From Clostridiales bacterium (GTDB taxonomy: Bacteria; Bacillota; Clostridia; Oscillospirales; Oscillospiraceae), in assembly GCA_004555205.1 (NCBI GenBank), contig SFIY01000007.1, positions 62,001 through 126,000 of the forward strand: a stretch of DNA of 64,000 nucleotides, written 5' to 3'. The number at the start of each line of letters is the position of its first letter. The first letter of the stretch is position 1. Positions 44,082-53,430 of the stretch are shown in pieces. The translations under genes and the position numbers were made by a program. The notes beneath the pieces are model-generated. The model was not told the origin of the DNA and did not search any database. It worked only from the letters and a program-made list of their open reading frames with translations.

Positions 44082-44155
44082 TTGACAAGCCGGTATTGAC
44101 CTGATATAATCCAAAACGCCGTTTTAGAACAGCGTTTTAGAACGCCGTTTCAAAA
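44082..44155 (+). promoter_or_regulatory. Consensus promoter and repeated operator of the TetR gene
   Basis: TTGACA (44082-44087), exactly 17 bases, TATAAT (44105-44110). Right behind, 44113-44155 holds two copies of CGTTTTAGAAC plus the near-palindrome AAAACGCCGTTTT and a third CGCCGTTT. A repressor bound here would block the promoter, so autoregulation by the downstream TetR protein is likely. Confidence 0.75.
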
Positions 44156-44167
44156 GAGAGGAGCTGC

Positions 44168-44830
44168 ATGGATATGCCGCCGAAACCGAAATTTACCAAA
44201 GAGGCTGTTGCCGCTATTGCGCTGGCGATCATCAAGGAGGACGGTCTTGCCGCATTGACCGCCCGGGAGCTTGGCAAACGGCTGGGCACTTCTGCCAGTC
44301 CCATTTTCACCGTCTTTCAGAGCATGGACGAGGTCAAGCTGGCCGCCCGCAAGCTGGCGCTGGACGAGTTCAAGGAGTACATCAGCGATTATCGGGAATA
44401 TTCACCTGCCTTTAAGCGCATCGGCATGATGATGGTCTCCTATGGCCTCCATGAGCCGGAGCTATTCAAGCTGCTGTTCATGCAGGAGCATGGGGAAAAG
44501 CATGATTTCCGAAGCACGCTCAACGATTTAGGCGGCGTGGCCGAGGTATGTATTGCGCTGATTCAGCGTGACTACGCCATGAATCCCGAGGAAGCCACAC
44601 TGGTCATGGAACAAATGTGGACGCAGGCGTTTGGTTTGGGCGCCATGTGCGCCATGGGCGTATGCGACTTTACGGAAGCGGAGATCAGCCGTCGTCTGGG
44701 CATTGTGTTCATCAGCCTCGCCATGGCCATCAAGTCCGGCAAGCTGGAAATGTTTGACCGCATCCCCGTAAAGGGCGGAGACGGTGCCTTTAACGGGAGG
44801 GCTGTGGGCGACCTGCCCCAACTGCCGTGA
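44168..44830 (+). CDS. TetR/AcrR-family regulator
   Basis: A 220-residue regulator. The N-terminal helix-turn-helix reads FTKEAVAAIALAIIKEDGLA and LTARELGKRLGTSASPIFTV. The C-terminal domain resembles the WHG/TetR_C ligand-binding type (FKRIGMMMVSYGLHEPELFK). The ATG follows AGAGAGGAGC. It may repress itself and the GNAT-DUF3795-ABC genes downstream, though these are separated by up to 170 bases. Confidence 0.9.
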   Translation: MDMPPKPKFTKEAVAAIALAIIKEDGLAALTARELGKRLGTSASPIFTVFQSMDEVKLAARKLALDEFKEYISDYREYSPAFKRIGMMMVSYGLHEPELFKLLFMQEHGEKHDFRSTLNDLGGVAEVCIALIQRDYAMNPEEATLVMEQMWTQAFGLGAMCAMGVCDFTEAEISRRLGIVFISLAMAIKSGKLEMFDRIPVKGGDGAFNGRAVGDLPQLP

Positions 44831-44929
44831 GCAGCAAACGGTTATCTGGCCGCAAGGTCTGATGATAAAATACAGGAATAGGAGCGTGCTTTTTGAAGAA
44901 GTACAACACACCGGAGATTGTAGGCTGAT

Positions 44930-44967
44930 CGGGAGGTCGGCGAAATACAATCTGCGCAAACCTCCCG
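44930..44967 (+). promoter_or_regulatory. Leader hairpin before the GNAT gene
   Basis: CGGGAGGT (44930-44937) pairs with ACCTCCCG (44960-44967). No T-run follows. The left arm contains an anti-ribosome-site-like GGGAGG; the hairpin ends 34 bases before the GNAT ATG. Confidence 0.4.
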
Positions 44968-45001
44968 GTATTGCAGTCAACCATCATCAGGAGGAAAAAC
45001 A

Positions 45002-45628
45002 ATGAAACAAAATGACTGTCTGATCCGTTTGGAAACACCTCAGGACTATGCTGAGGCAGAAAACTTAGCACGGGAAAGCTTTTGGAATGTGTACCGCCCC
45101 GGCTGTCTGGAGCATTATGTGCTGCATTGCCTGCGCGATGATCCGGACTTCGTTCCGGCACTGGATTTTGTCATGGAAAAGGACGGCAGAATCATCGGGC
45201 AGAACATGTTCATGCGGGCATGGATCGCCGCCGATGACGGCAGAAACATCCCCATCATGACCATGGGCCCCATCTGCATTGCGCCGGCATATAAGCGCCG
45301 GGGCTACGGCAAGATGCTGCTGGACTATTCGCTGGAAAAAGCCGGAGAATGTGGTGCAGGTGCGCTTTGCTTTGAGGGAAACATCGATTTCTACGGCAAA
45401 AGCGGCTTCACCTACGCCTCCGAGTTCGGCATCCGCTATCACGGCCTGCCGGAGGGCGCAGACGCCTCCTTTTTCCTCTGCAAAGAACTGATTCCCGGGT
45501 ATCTCGACGGCATTACCGGCGTGTATGCCACACCACGGGGCTACTTTGTGGACGAGGCGGAGGCCGAGGCATTTGACCAGCAGTTCCCGCCGAAAGTCAA
45601 GCTGAAACTTCCCGGCCAACTGGTGTAA
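45002..45628 (+). CDS. GNAT-family N-acetyltransferase
   Basis: A 208-residue acetyltransferase. The acetyl-CoA motif lies in MTMGPICIAPAYKRRGYGKM and LLDYSLEKAGECGAGALCFE. FYGKSGFTYASEFGIRYHGL is typical of the YhbS-like branch. The substrate is unknown. AGGAGG precedes the ATG. Confidence 0.88.
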   Translation: MKQNDCLIRLETPQDYAEAENLARESFWNVYRPGCLEHYVLHCLRDDPDFVPALDFVMEKDGRIIGQNMFMRAWIAADDGRNIPIMTMGPICIAPAYKRRGYGKMLLDYSLEKAGECGAGALCFEGNIDFYGKSGFTYASEFGIRYHGLPEGADASFFLCKELIPGYLDGITGVYATPRGYFVDEAEAEAFDQQFPPKVKLKLPGQLV

Positions 45629-45703
45629 AGCCACCGGACGAATCAGGGGAAGCCGATGATCTCATCGGCTTCCCACCAAACTTTTACCGTACGGAGGACA
45701 TCT

Positions 45704-46141
45704 ATGTGCAAATCTCTTTGCGGCATTGACTGTGCCAAATGTGAACTGCATACCGCCTGCAGCGGCTGCGCGGCAAGCGACGGCCGTCCCTTCGGCGAGC
45801 CGTGCATGGTGGCTGCCTGCTGCAAGCAAGGTCCCGATGCATTATGTCAACTAAAACAAAAGCTGATGGACGCCTTTAATGCCTTGGGCATCGAAGATAT
45901 GCCCCAGGTAACCGACCTGTACGCCTTGAAAGGTTCGTATGTCAATATGGAGTTTACCCTCCCCGGCGGACAGCGCACCAAATTCTGGAACGACCGGCGC
46001 ATCTATCTGGGCAATCAGCTTCCCAAGGGGGACAGCGGCCGGTGCTACGGCCTTGCCGCCGACGAAACCCACCTGATGGTCTGCGAATACGGGCCGGACG
46101 GCGAAGATGCCGCGCTTGTCCTGTTCAGGCGATGGGCCTGA
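45704..46141 (+). CDS. DUF3795 cysteine-rich protein
   Basis: A 145-residue protein. The first half has the DUF3795-like pattern LCGIDCAKCELHTACSGCAAS with further cysteines in CMVAACCK, probably a metal or Fe-S site. The second half (FWNDRRIYLGNQLPKGDSGR) is beta-rich. Function unknown. The ATG at 45704 has GGAGG upstream. Confidence 0.8.
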   Translation: MCKSLCGIDCAKCELHTACSGCAASDGRPFGEPCMVAACCKQGPDALCQLKQKLMDAFNALGIEDMPQVTDLYALKGSYVNMEFTLPGGQRTKFWNDRRIYLGNQLPKGDSGRCYGLAADETHLMVCEYGPDGEDAALVLFRRWA

Positions 46142-46280
46142 GGGCCGTGTCAACCTCAAGTTGCGCCGCATTTTTATCCAAGCGCCACTTCAGGTTGCTG
46201 GACAACGCATACCGCCGGTGGTATGCTTTCCCTATAAAGCGGTTAACACGTCAATCCACTCATCAAAAGGAGAAAACAAT

Positions 46281-46985
46281 ATGCTGAAAATCGATCATTT
46301 AACCAAGACCTACGGCGAGAAAAAGGCCGTGGACGACCTGTCCCTGCACATTCAGCCCGGCGAGCTTTACGGCTTCATCGGCCACAACGGTGCCGGCAAG
46401 ACCACCACGCTGAAAAGCGTTGTGGGCATTCTGCAATTTGACAGCGGCGAGATCACCATTGACGGTGTTTCCGTCAAGGCCGATCCCATCACCTGCAAGA
46501 AAAACATTGCCTACATCCCCGATAACCCCGATCTGTACGACTTCATGACCGGTATGCAGTATCTCAACTTCGTGTGCGACATCTTCGGCGTTGCCGCCGA
46601 TGTGCGTCAGGAGCGTATTCAGGCGCTGGCCGAGGGCTTTGAACTGACCGCCGATCTGGCACAGCCCATTTCCTCCTATTCCCACGGCATGAAGCAGAAG
46701 CTGGCCATCATCTCCGCATGGGTCCACGAGCCGAAGCTCGTTGTCATGGACGAGCCTTTTGTAGGTCTTGACCCCAAGGCCGCCCATCTTATGAAGGGCA
46801 TGATGCGGGAGATCTGTGACAAGGGCGGCGCCATTTTCTTCTCCACCCATGTGCTGGAGGTAGCCGAGAGGCTCTGCGACAAGGTTGCCATTATCAAGGG
46901 CGGCCGGCTGGTCCGCTCCGGCACCATGGAAGAGGTCAAGGGCGATACGAGTCTGGAATCCGTGTTCCTCGAATTGGAGGGTTAA
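46281..46985 (+). CDS. ABC-2 type exporter ATPase
   Basis: A 234-residue ATPase: GHNGAGKTTTLKSVVG (Walker A), SSYSHGMKQKLAIISAWVHE (signature variant) and LVVMDEPFVGLDPKAAHLM (Walker B). It pairs with the large permease gene 3 bases downstream. Such pairs export peptides or lipids or give drug resistance. The ATG at 46281 has AAAAGGAG upstream. Confidence 0.92.
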   Translation: MLKIDHLTKTYGEKKAVDDLSLHIQPGELYGFIGHNGAGKTTTLKSVVGILQFDSGEITIDGVSVKADPITCKKNIAYIPDNPDLYDFMTGMQYLNFVCDIFGVAADVRQERIQALAEGFELTADLAQPISSYSHGMKQKLAIISAWVHEPKLVVMDEPFVGLDPKAAHLMKGMMREICDKGGAIFFSTHVLEVAERLCDKVAIIKGGRLVRSGTMEEVKGDTSLESVFLELEG

Positions 46986-46988
46986 GGT

Positions 46989-48590
46989 ATGCTCAAAGCG
47001 CTGATAAAAAAACAATATTACGAGTGTTTCCGCTCCTATTTTGTCAATGTCAAAACCGGCAAGGCCCGTTCCAAGGCCGGCATCGCGGGTATGTTTGTCT
47101 TCTTTGCGGTGCTGATGCTGTTTCTGTGCAGCGTCTTTTTCGGCATGTCGCTTCTTCTGGGCAGTCTGTTTGAGGTAGGGCTGTCGTGGCTTTACTTCGC
47201 GCTGATGGGCGTGGTGTCCGTTGCGCTGGGTACCTTCGGCAGCGTGTTCAGCACCTTTTCCACGCTCTATATGGCAAAGGACAATGAACTGCTGCTGTCC
47301 ATGCCCATCCCTCCCTCCAAAATTCTTATCACCCGCATGACGCTGGTGTACGGTTTGGGGCTGCTTTACAGCGGCGTGGTGTGGCTGCCCGCCATCGTCT
47401 ATAGCTGGCTTTTCACCGGCCCCTCTGCCCTGTCCGTTGTGTTCGGTCTGCTGCTGCTGCCGATCATCGCACTGTTCGTCACCGTACTTACCTGTGTCTT
47501 GGGCTGGGTCGTGGCGCTGATCGCCTCGCATGTGAAGAAAAAGAGCTTTCTGACCGTTGTGCTCTCGCTGGTCTTTTTCGGTCTTTACTATTTCGTCTGC
47601 TTCCGTATGTCCGACTTTATGGAGACTCTTGTCACAAACAGCGGCGCCGTGAGTCAGGGTATGAAAACCTGGGGCAACCTCTTCTATCAGTTGGGTCAGG
47701 CGGCGGACGGCGGTATTGTCGCCATGGTGCTCTTTACCGGCATTACACTGGCGCTGTTTGCCCTGTGCTTCTATGTGCTCTCCCGGAGCTTTACGCACAT
47801 CGTCACCAAAACGCCCACCGTGGGCAAGAGCGCCGTCAAGGCAACGGTGAGCAAGGCGCAGGATGTGAAGTCCGCCCTGTTCAAGCGTGAGCTCAAGCGC
47901 TTTACCGCCAGCGCCACCTATATGCTCAACTGCGGTTTGCAGATTGCGATTTTACCCATTTTGGCTGTCATCGCCATCATCAAGCGCGATGCGCTGCAGG
48001 AAGCTCTTACCGTTTTTTCCTCTATGATCCCCGAGATCACTACCCTCCTGCCGCTGATCGTTCTATCGGCGGTCTGCCTGATCCTCTCCATCGGCGACAT
48101 CTCCACCCCGTCCATCTCGCTGGAGGGCAAGCATCTGTGGATCCTGCGTTCCCTGCCCGTGGCGGGCAAGGAGGTGCTGGATGCCAAGCTGAAATTGCAT
48201 GTAGCTTTGAATGTCTGTCCTGCCGTGATTACCGTCATCGTTTTGGGCTGGTGCGTTGCCATTGATTGGCAAACCATCGTGTTTATGGCCGTTTTTGTGT
48301 GGATGTTCGTGTGGATAATCGGCGAAATCGGTCTGATCCTCGGCCTCAAGCGCCCCAACTTCAACTGGACGACGGAGACTATGCCCATTAAGCAAAGCAT
48401 GAATGTCATGCTCTCCATGCTTGCCGACTGGGCGCTGACCGTCCTTGTCTGCGGCGGCGGCTATCTGCTGCGCAGCACCGTATCCGTCGGCACCTATGTG
48501 GCCTTTGCCGCAGTCGCCGTTGCCCTTGCCGCACGCATGCTCAAGCGTTGGCTGGACACGAAGGGCGACGCCCTGTTCAGCGCACTGTAA
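46989..48590 (+). CDS. ABC exporter permease, large ABC-2-like type
   Basis: A 533-residue membrane protein with about 12 segments and a basic cytoplasmic start (LKALIKKQYYECFRSYFVN). MAKDNELLLSMPIPPSKILI and the later ISLEGKHLWILRSLPV are typical of this clostridial permease family. It is the partner of the ATPase at 46281. The substrate is unknown. The response regulator follows at 18 bases, so exporter and two-component system may be one unit. Confidence 0.85.
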   Translation: MLKALIKKQYYECFRSYFVNVKTGKARSKAGIAGMFVFFAVLMLFLCSVFFGMSLLLGSLFEVGLSWLYFALMGVVSVALGTFGSVFSTFSTLYMAKDNELLLSMPIPPSKILITRMTLVYGLGLLYSGVVWLPAIVYSWLFTGPSALSVVFGLLLLPIIALFVTVLTCVLGWVVALIASHVKKKSFLTVVLSLVFFGLYYFVCFRMSDFMETLVTNSGAVSQGMKTWGNLFYQLGQAADGGIVAMVLFTGITLALFALCFYVLSRSFTHIVTKTPTVGKSAVKATVSKAQDVKSALFKRELKRFTASATYMLNCGLQIAILPILAVIAIIKRDALQEALTVFSSMIPEITTLLPLIVLSAVCLILSIGDISTPSISLEGKHLWILRSLPVAGKEVLDAKLKLHVALNVCPAVITVIVLGWCVAIDWQTIVFMAVFVWMFVWIIGEIGLILGLKRPNFNWTTETMPIKQSMNVMLSMLADWALTVLVCGGGYLLRSTVSVGTYVAFAAVAVALAARMLKRWLDTKGDALFSAL

Positions 48591-48607
48591 GAAACGAGGG
48601 CTTGACG

Positions 48608-49285
48608 ATGACATACCGCATTTTGATCGTAGAAGATGACAAAGGCATCGCCGAAGCGCTGGAAAACTGCCTTGCCGCATGGGGCATGGAGGCAAGAAGC
48701 GTGCAGGATTTTTGCCGTGTGATGGCTGAATTTGCCGCCTTTGCGCCGCACCTTGTGCTGATGGACATTACCCTGCCCTTTATGGGCGGCTATCATTGGT
48801 GCCGCGAAATCCGCCGTGTCAGCGCCGTACCGATTATTTTCATCTCCTCGGCAGCGGACAATATGAATATCGTCATGGCCATGGATATGGGCGCAGATGA
48901 TTTCATTGCCAAGCCATTTGACCAAAGCGTACTGGTAGCGAAAGTGCAGGCGCTTTTGCGCCGCGCCTACAGTTTTGCAAACACCGCCCCTGTGCTGGAG
49001 CATCACGGTGCCGTGCTGCATACCGGTGACAATTCCATGACCTATCAAGGCGAAAAGATCGATCTGTCCAAAAATGAATACCGCATCCTGCTCACGCTGA
49101 TGCAGCATAAAGGCAAGGTCGTCAGTCGTGAAAAGCTGATGGAAGCCCTGTGGGAAACCGACAGCTTCGTGGACGAAAATACGCTGACGGTCAATGTGGG
49201 CCGCCTGCGCAGGAAATTGGATGCTGCCGGACTGTCAGGCTTTATTACCACGAAGTTCGGTGTGGGCTATATGTTGGGTGAGTGA
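48608..49285 (+). CDS. OmpR-type response regulator, BceR-like
   Basis: A 225-residue regulator. The receiver domain has ILIVEDD at its start, the phospho-acceptor in LVLMDITLPFMGGY, and ADDFIAKPF with the conserved lysine. The C-terminal winged helix ends in VNVGRLRRKL and GYMLGE. The ATG at 48608 lies 17 bases after the exporter gene. It pairs with the histidine kinase directly behind. Confidence 0.92.
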   Translation: MTYRILIVEDDKGIAEALENCLAAWGMEARSVQDFCRVMAEFAAFAPHLVLMDITLPFMGGYHWCREIRRVSAVPIIFISSAADNMNIVMAMDMGADDFIAKPFDQSVLVAKVQALLRRAYSFANTAPVLEHHGAVLHTGDNSMTYQGEKIDLSKNEYRILLTLMQHKGKVVSREKLMEALWETDSFVDENTLTVNVGRLRRKLDAAGLSGFITTKFGVGYMLGE

Positions 49286-49286
49286 T

Positions 49287-50276
49287 ATGAAACTGTTTGC
49301 CGCATACCTGTCCTATCAAAAGAAAGCGCTGGCTGCATTTTTTCTCTTTGCCGCCGTGTTTGCCGGCTCGTTTTGCCTCTATCACCTGCCGCTTAAGGCG
49401 GTTCTCTACCCTACCGCGCTGTGCTTTTTGCTGGGCCTGGTGATGCTGGCGGTGGATTTTCAGCAGGTACGCAAACGGCATCAAACGCTCTCTTATCTTC
49501 ATGCTTTGAGCGCCGATCTGATCGACAGCCTGCCCCCGTGCAGCAGCATCACCGACGAGGACTACCACGCCATGATCCACAAGCTGTGCTGCGAAAAGAA
49601 ATCCTCTATGGAGGAAGCCGCCTGTCAATACCGGGACATGGTGGATTACTACACCGTTTGGGCGCACCAGATCAAAACGCCTATCGCCGCCATGCGCTTG
49701 CATCTGCAAAGTGAGGATACGGCGCAGTCCCGCAAGCTGCTGCAGGAGCTCAAGCGCATTGAGCGCTATGTGGAGATGGTGCTCACTTTCCTGCGTCTCG
49801 GCTCGGACAGCACCGACTATGTCATCAAATCCTACGACCTTGACAGCATTGTCCGTCCGGCCGTGAAGCAATTTGCCGGTGAGTTCATCAGCAAGAAATT
49901 GGCCCTGCGCTATGAGCCGCTTTCCACATCGGTGGTTACGGATGAGAAATGGCTGTCCTTTGTCATCGAGCAGATCATTTCCAACGCGGTGAAGTACACC
50001 GATTCCGGCGGGGTGTCTCTCTATATGGAAGCTCCGCAAACGCTCTGTATTGCCGATACGGGCATCGGCATTGCCCCGGAAGACCTGCCGCGCATCTTTG
50101 AAAACGGTTATACCGGCTTCAACGGCCGCACGGATAAGCGCGCCAGCGGCATCGGCCTGTATCTTTGCCGGCAGATCTGCAGCAAACTGGGTCACGGCCT
50201 GTCTGCCTCGTCGGAGGTGGGCAAAGGCACGGTCATCCGCATTGATTTGAGCCGTCAATCCATCACAATGGAGTAA
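49287..50276 (+). CDS. Intramembrane-sensing histidine kinase, BceS-like
   Basis: A 329-residue kinase with two membrane segments (residues about 12-60) and almost no external loop, as in BceS. The H-box is YTVWAHQIKTPIAAMRLHL. The ATPase domain shows EQIISNAVKYTDSGG, DTGIGIAPEDLPRIFENGY and RASGIGLYL. Such kinases sense peptide antibiotics through their BceAB transporter. The ATG is one base past the regulator stop. Confidence 0.92.
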   Translation: MKLFAAYLSYQKKALAAFFLFAAVFAGSFCLYHLPLKAVLYPTALCFLLGLVMLAVDFQQVRKRHQTLSYLHALSADLIDSLPPCSSITDEDYHAMIHKLCCEKKSSMEEAACQYRDMVDYYTVWAHQIKTPIAAMRLHLQSEDTAQSRKLLQELKRIERYVEMVLTFLRLGSDSTDYVIKSYDLDSIVRPAVKQFAGEFISKKLALRYEPLSTSVVTDEKWLSFVIEQIISNAVKYTDSGGVSLYMEAPQTLCIADTGIGIAPEDLPRIFENGYTGFNGRTDKRASGIGLYLCRQICSKLGHGLSASSEVGKGTVIRIDLSRQSITME

Positions 50277-50310
50277 TTGTGACAAAACCGTTAGATTTAC
50301 CTGTCAAACT

Positions 50311-50342
50311 GTAAGCCGATTCGATGGAGTGAATCGGCTTAC
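50311..50342 (+). terminator. Hairpin between kinase and BceA-like genes
   Basis: Perfect 12-bp stem GTAAGCCGATTC/GAATCGGCTTAC followed by TTGTTT. Possible partial terminator that sets the ratio of kinase to transporter. Confidence 0.6.
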
Positions 50343-50384
50343 TTGTTTATCATAAGCTTGTAAGAACACGAAAGGAGTTCCCTT

Positions 50385-51149
50385 ATGAGTTTATTGGAAG
50401 TCAAGAATCTGAAAAAGATCTATAAAACGCGTCTGGGCGGCACGGCCGTGGAGGCGCTGAAGAATGTAAATTTCAGCGTGGAAGAGGGCGAGTTTGTTGC
50501 CATCATGGGTGAATCCGGCAGCGGCAAAACAACGCTTTTAAATATTCTTGCCGCTCTGGACCAACCCACGGCAGGCTCCGTGCTGTTAGACGGCAAAAAT
50601 TTCTCCGGCATTAAGGAATCCGATGTGGCAGCGTTCCGCCGCGATCATTTGGGTTTTGTATTTCAGGAGTTCAATTTGCTGGACACCTTTACTTTGGAGG
50701 ATAACATCTATCTGCCGCTGGTGCTGGCAGGCAAGAGCTATCAGGAGATGTACCGGCGTCTGGCGCCCATTGCCGATAAGCTGGGCATTACCGCATTGCT
50801 GAAAAAGTACCCCTACGAAGTCTCCGGCGGCCAGAAGCAGCGCGCCGCCGTGGCCCGCGCAATGATTACCGACCCCCGCATTATTTTGGCCGATGAGCCT
50901 ACCGGTGCGTTGGACTCCAAGTCCTCCGATGAGCTGCTGCATCTGTTCGGCGAGGTGAACCGCCAGGGTCAGACCGTCCTCATGGTCACCCATTCCGTCA
51001 AGGCCGCATCGTCGGCAAGTCGTGTGCTGTTTATTAAGGACGGCGAGGTGTTCCACCAGCTCTATCGCGGCAGCGATACCAATGAACAACTGTATCAGAA
51101 GATTTCCGATACCCTGACCATGCTGCACGCAGGCGGTGACAAGCGATGA
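50385..51149 (+). CDS. BceA-like ABC ATPase
   Basis: A 254-residue ATPase of the peptide-detoxification class: MGESGSGKTTLLNILAALDQ (Walker A), YEVSGGQKQRAAVARAM (signature) and ILADEPTGALDSKSSDELL. It overlaps the permease gene by 4 bp and follows the BceRS-like pair, the usual bacitracin-type module. AAAGGAG precedes the ATG. Confidence 0.92.
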   Translation: MSLLEVKNLKKIYKTRLGGTAVEALKNVNFSVEEGEFVAIMGESGSGKTTLLNILAALDQPTAGSVLLDGKNFSGIKESDVAAFRRDHLGFVFQEFNLLDTFTLEDNIYLPLVLAGKSYQEMYRRLAPIADKLGITALLKKYPYEVSGGQKQRAAVARAMITDPRIILADEPTGALDSKSSDELLHLFGEVNRQGQTVLMVTHSVKAASSASRVLFIKDGEVFHQLYRGSDTNEQLYQKISDTLTMLHAGGDKR

Positions 51150-53194
51150 AAAAGTCGATCTATCCCCGCTTGGCTTGGAGCGGCATCGTAAAAAATCGCA
51201 AGCTGTATTTCCCGTATATACTCAGTTGTATGGGCATGGTCATGATGTTCTACATCATCCACTTTCTGTCCTATTCTCCGCTGCTGCATGAAATGAAAAA
51301 GGGCGGCAGCAGTCTTGAAATGATTCTCTCCCTCGGCAAATTTGTCATTGCCGTCTTTGCGCTGCTGTTCCTTTTCTATACCAATTCGTTCCTGATCCGC
51401 AGACGCTATAAGGAGTTTGGCCTGTTCAACGTCCTCGGCATGGATAAACACAGCATCAGCCGTATTATCCTCTGGGAATCGCTGATCGTATCCGCATTCG
51501 GCCTAATCGGCGGCATGGGGCTTGGCATTGTATTCTCCAAGCTGGCAGAGCTGGGCCTTCTCAACGCCATTCACGGCGCAATCGACTACCGCTTCACCAT
51601 CCCTGCCGAGGCCATTACCTATACCCTCATCATCTTTGGCATCATCTTTCTGCTGCTCACGGTCAAATCCCTGTGGCAGGTCAGGCGCTGTAAACCGCTG
51701 GAGCTGCTGCGCAGTGAAAACTTCGGCGAAAAGCCGCCCAAGGCCAATTGGGTCTTTGCCGTATTGGGTGTCATCATTCTGGGCGTCGCCTACTATCTTG
51801 CCGTGTCCATCAAAACACCGCTGACGGCTTTTACGCTGTTTTTCGTGGCTGTCATAATGGTCATCATTGCCACCTACCTGCTGTTCATGTCCGGTTCTGT
51901 GGCACTGTGCAAGATACTGCAAAAGAACAGGAAGTATTATTATCAAAAGCAGCACTTTGTGTCCGTGTCCTCCATGGTCTATCGCATGAAGCGCAACGGA
52001 GCGGGTCTTGCCTCCATCTGTATTCTCTGCACCATGGTGCTGGTGATGATCTCCTCCTCCGCCAGCCTGTATTTTGGCATCAACGATGCCCTGAGGGCGC
52101 GTTTTCCCCGCGATATTGACATCTCCGTTAATGTGGAAGGCTTAGACAACCTGTCGGATGAGAAGCTGGAAAATATCCGCCATGCCTACGAGAAGGTGTT
52201 TGCTTCCCATCAGTTTACGCCGGAAAATGTGCAGGAATACCGTTACGCCGCCATTGCCGGACTGGTGAGCGGTGACGCTGTGCAGGCCGATCACAACGCC
52301 GTTCTTGACAGCTTCGGCATCAACTATGATGACATCCGCATGCTGTACTTTGTCAGCGTGGATGACTATAACCGCGTTATGGGCACGGATTATACCCTCT
52401 CCTCCGGCGAAGCGCTGCTCCATACGCTGCGCTGCACCTATAGCCGCGACAGTCTTTCCATGAACGGCTGTGAGCTGCATATTGCAGGAACGGTGGACGA
52501 ATTTATCCGCATCGGCGAGGCCAACACGATGGTCATCCCCTCGCTGATGCTGGTGATTCCCGATTACGACACGCTGCGTCCTCTGGAGAGCCTTGTGGAT
52601 GCCAACGGCAATCGAATGTTGTCCACCAAGTATTATTACGGCTACGACTATGATGCGTCGCTCAGTGACGAGGAAGCCATCCGCATTTACAACGATCAGA
52701 CCGATGCACTGGGAGATACATTCATCGCCGATCAGGATGGCTACAGCTATTCCGGCGGCTGTATGGCTGCCGAAAAGGAGGACTTTTTCGCCACCTTCGG
52801 CGGTCTGTTCTTCCTCGGCATTGTGCTCTCCATCGTATTTATCTTTGCTGCCGCCATGATTATTTACTATAAGCAGATCTCCGAGGGCTACGAGGATCAG
52901 TCCCGCTTTGCCATTATGCAGAAGGTAGGCATGACCAAGACGGACATCAAAAAGAGCATCAATTCTCAGGTGCTGACGGTATTCTTTGCGCCGCTGATCT
53001 TCGCCGGACTGCACCTCGGCTTTGCCTTCCCCCTGGTGTGGAAAATGCTGCAGCTGTTCAATCTCCACAACCTGCCTCTTGTCATTTGGATCACGGTGGG
53101 CGCGTTTGTGGTCTTCGGCATCTTCTACGCGCTGATCTACAAGGCAACGGCAAGAGCTTACTATTCCATCGTGGCAGGCGGCGGCAATGCGTAA
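51146..53194 (+). CDS. BceB-like ABC permease with large external domain
   Basis: A 682-residue FtsX-type permease with ten membrane segments and an external domain of about 200 residues (about 310-540) between segments 7 and 8, the sensor region of BceB. FLIRRRYKEFGLFNVLGMDK and RFAIMQKVGMTKTDIKKSI are typical cytoplasmic loops. With BceA it removes peptide antibiotics from their lipid target and signals to the kinase. Confidence 0.9.
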   Translation: MKKSIYPRLAWSGIVKNRKLYFPYILSCMGMVMMFYIIHFLSYSPLLHEMKKGGSSLEMILSLGKFVIAVFALLFLFYTNSFLIRRRYKEFGLFNVLGMDKHSISRIILWESLIVSAFGLIGGMGLGIVFSKLAELGLLNAIHGAIDYRFTIPAEAITYTLIIFGIIFLLLTVKSLWQVRRCKPLELLRSENFGEKPPKANWVFAVLGVIILGVAYYLAVSIKTPLTAFTLFFVAVIMVIIATYLLFMSGSVALCKILQKNRKYYYQKQHFVSVSSMVYRMKRNGAGLASICILCTMVLVMISSSASLYFGINDALRARFPRDIDISVNVEGLDNLSDEKLENIRHAYEKVFASHQFTPENVQEYRYAAIAGLVSGDAVQADHNAVLDSFGINYDDIRMLYFVSVDDYNRVMGTDYTLSSGEALLHTLRCTYSRDSLSMNGCELHIAGTVDEFIRIGEANTMVIPSLMLVIPDYDTLRPLESLVDANGNRMLSTKYYYGYDYDASLSDEEAIRIYNDQTDALGDTFIADQDGYSYSGGCMAAEKEDFFATFGGLFFLGIVLSIVFIFAAAMIIYYKQISEGYEDQSRFAIMQKVGMTKTDIKKSINSQVLTVFFAPLIFAGLHLGFAFPLVWKMLQLFNLHNLPLVIWITVGAFVVFGIFYALIYKATARAYYSIVAGGGNA

Positions 53195-53333
53195 ATTCGT
53201 CACATACGGTGTCATGGGCCTGGGCGGCAGCCTGATCGGCCTCCTGCTGATTCCCACATCTGTGCTGATTGCCGCCATTTACGGTGTATGGACGCTGACA
53301 GATAAGCTCGTGCGCATCATAGAGCGCCATTAA
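53187..53333 (+). CDS. 48-residue membrane protein overlapping the BceB-like gene
   Basis: A small gene whose ATG at 53187 lies 8 bases inside the bceB-like gene in another frame. It encodes 48 residues: MRKFVTYGVMGLGGSLIG, one or two hydrophobic segments with a glycine-rich start, then LTDKLVRIIERH. The overlap implies translational coupling. It is a good candidate for a small subunit or regulator of the BceAB complex. No known family is recognised. Confidence 0.65.
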   Translation: MRKFVTYGVMGLGGSLIGLLLIPTSVLIAAIYGVWTLTDKLVRIIERH

Positions 53334-53392
53334 AATACCAAAAGGCTCACCCGTAAGAGTCGTACTCTAAAGGACAGTCGCTATGCAGGATA

Positions 53393-53424
53393 CGGTGTAG
53401 CCTGTGAGGGCTGCACCGTTTTCC
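53393..53424 (+). terminator. Terminator of the Bce-like operon
   Basis: Stem CGGTGTAGCC (53393-53402) with GGCTGCACCG (53409-53418, one G-T pair), then TTTTCC. Confidence 0.65.
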
Positions 53425-53430
53425 TTTGTT

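Noticed and set aside
46299..47798. 499-codon minus-strand frame opposite the ABC exporter genes
   Set aside because: Histidine/glutamine-rich antisense shadow of two clearly real genes.
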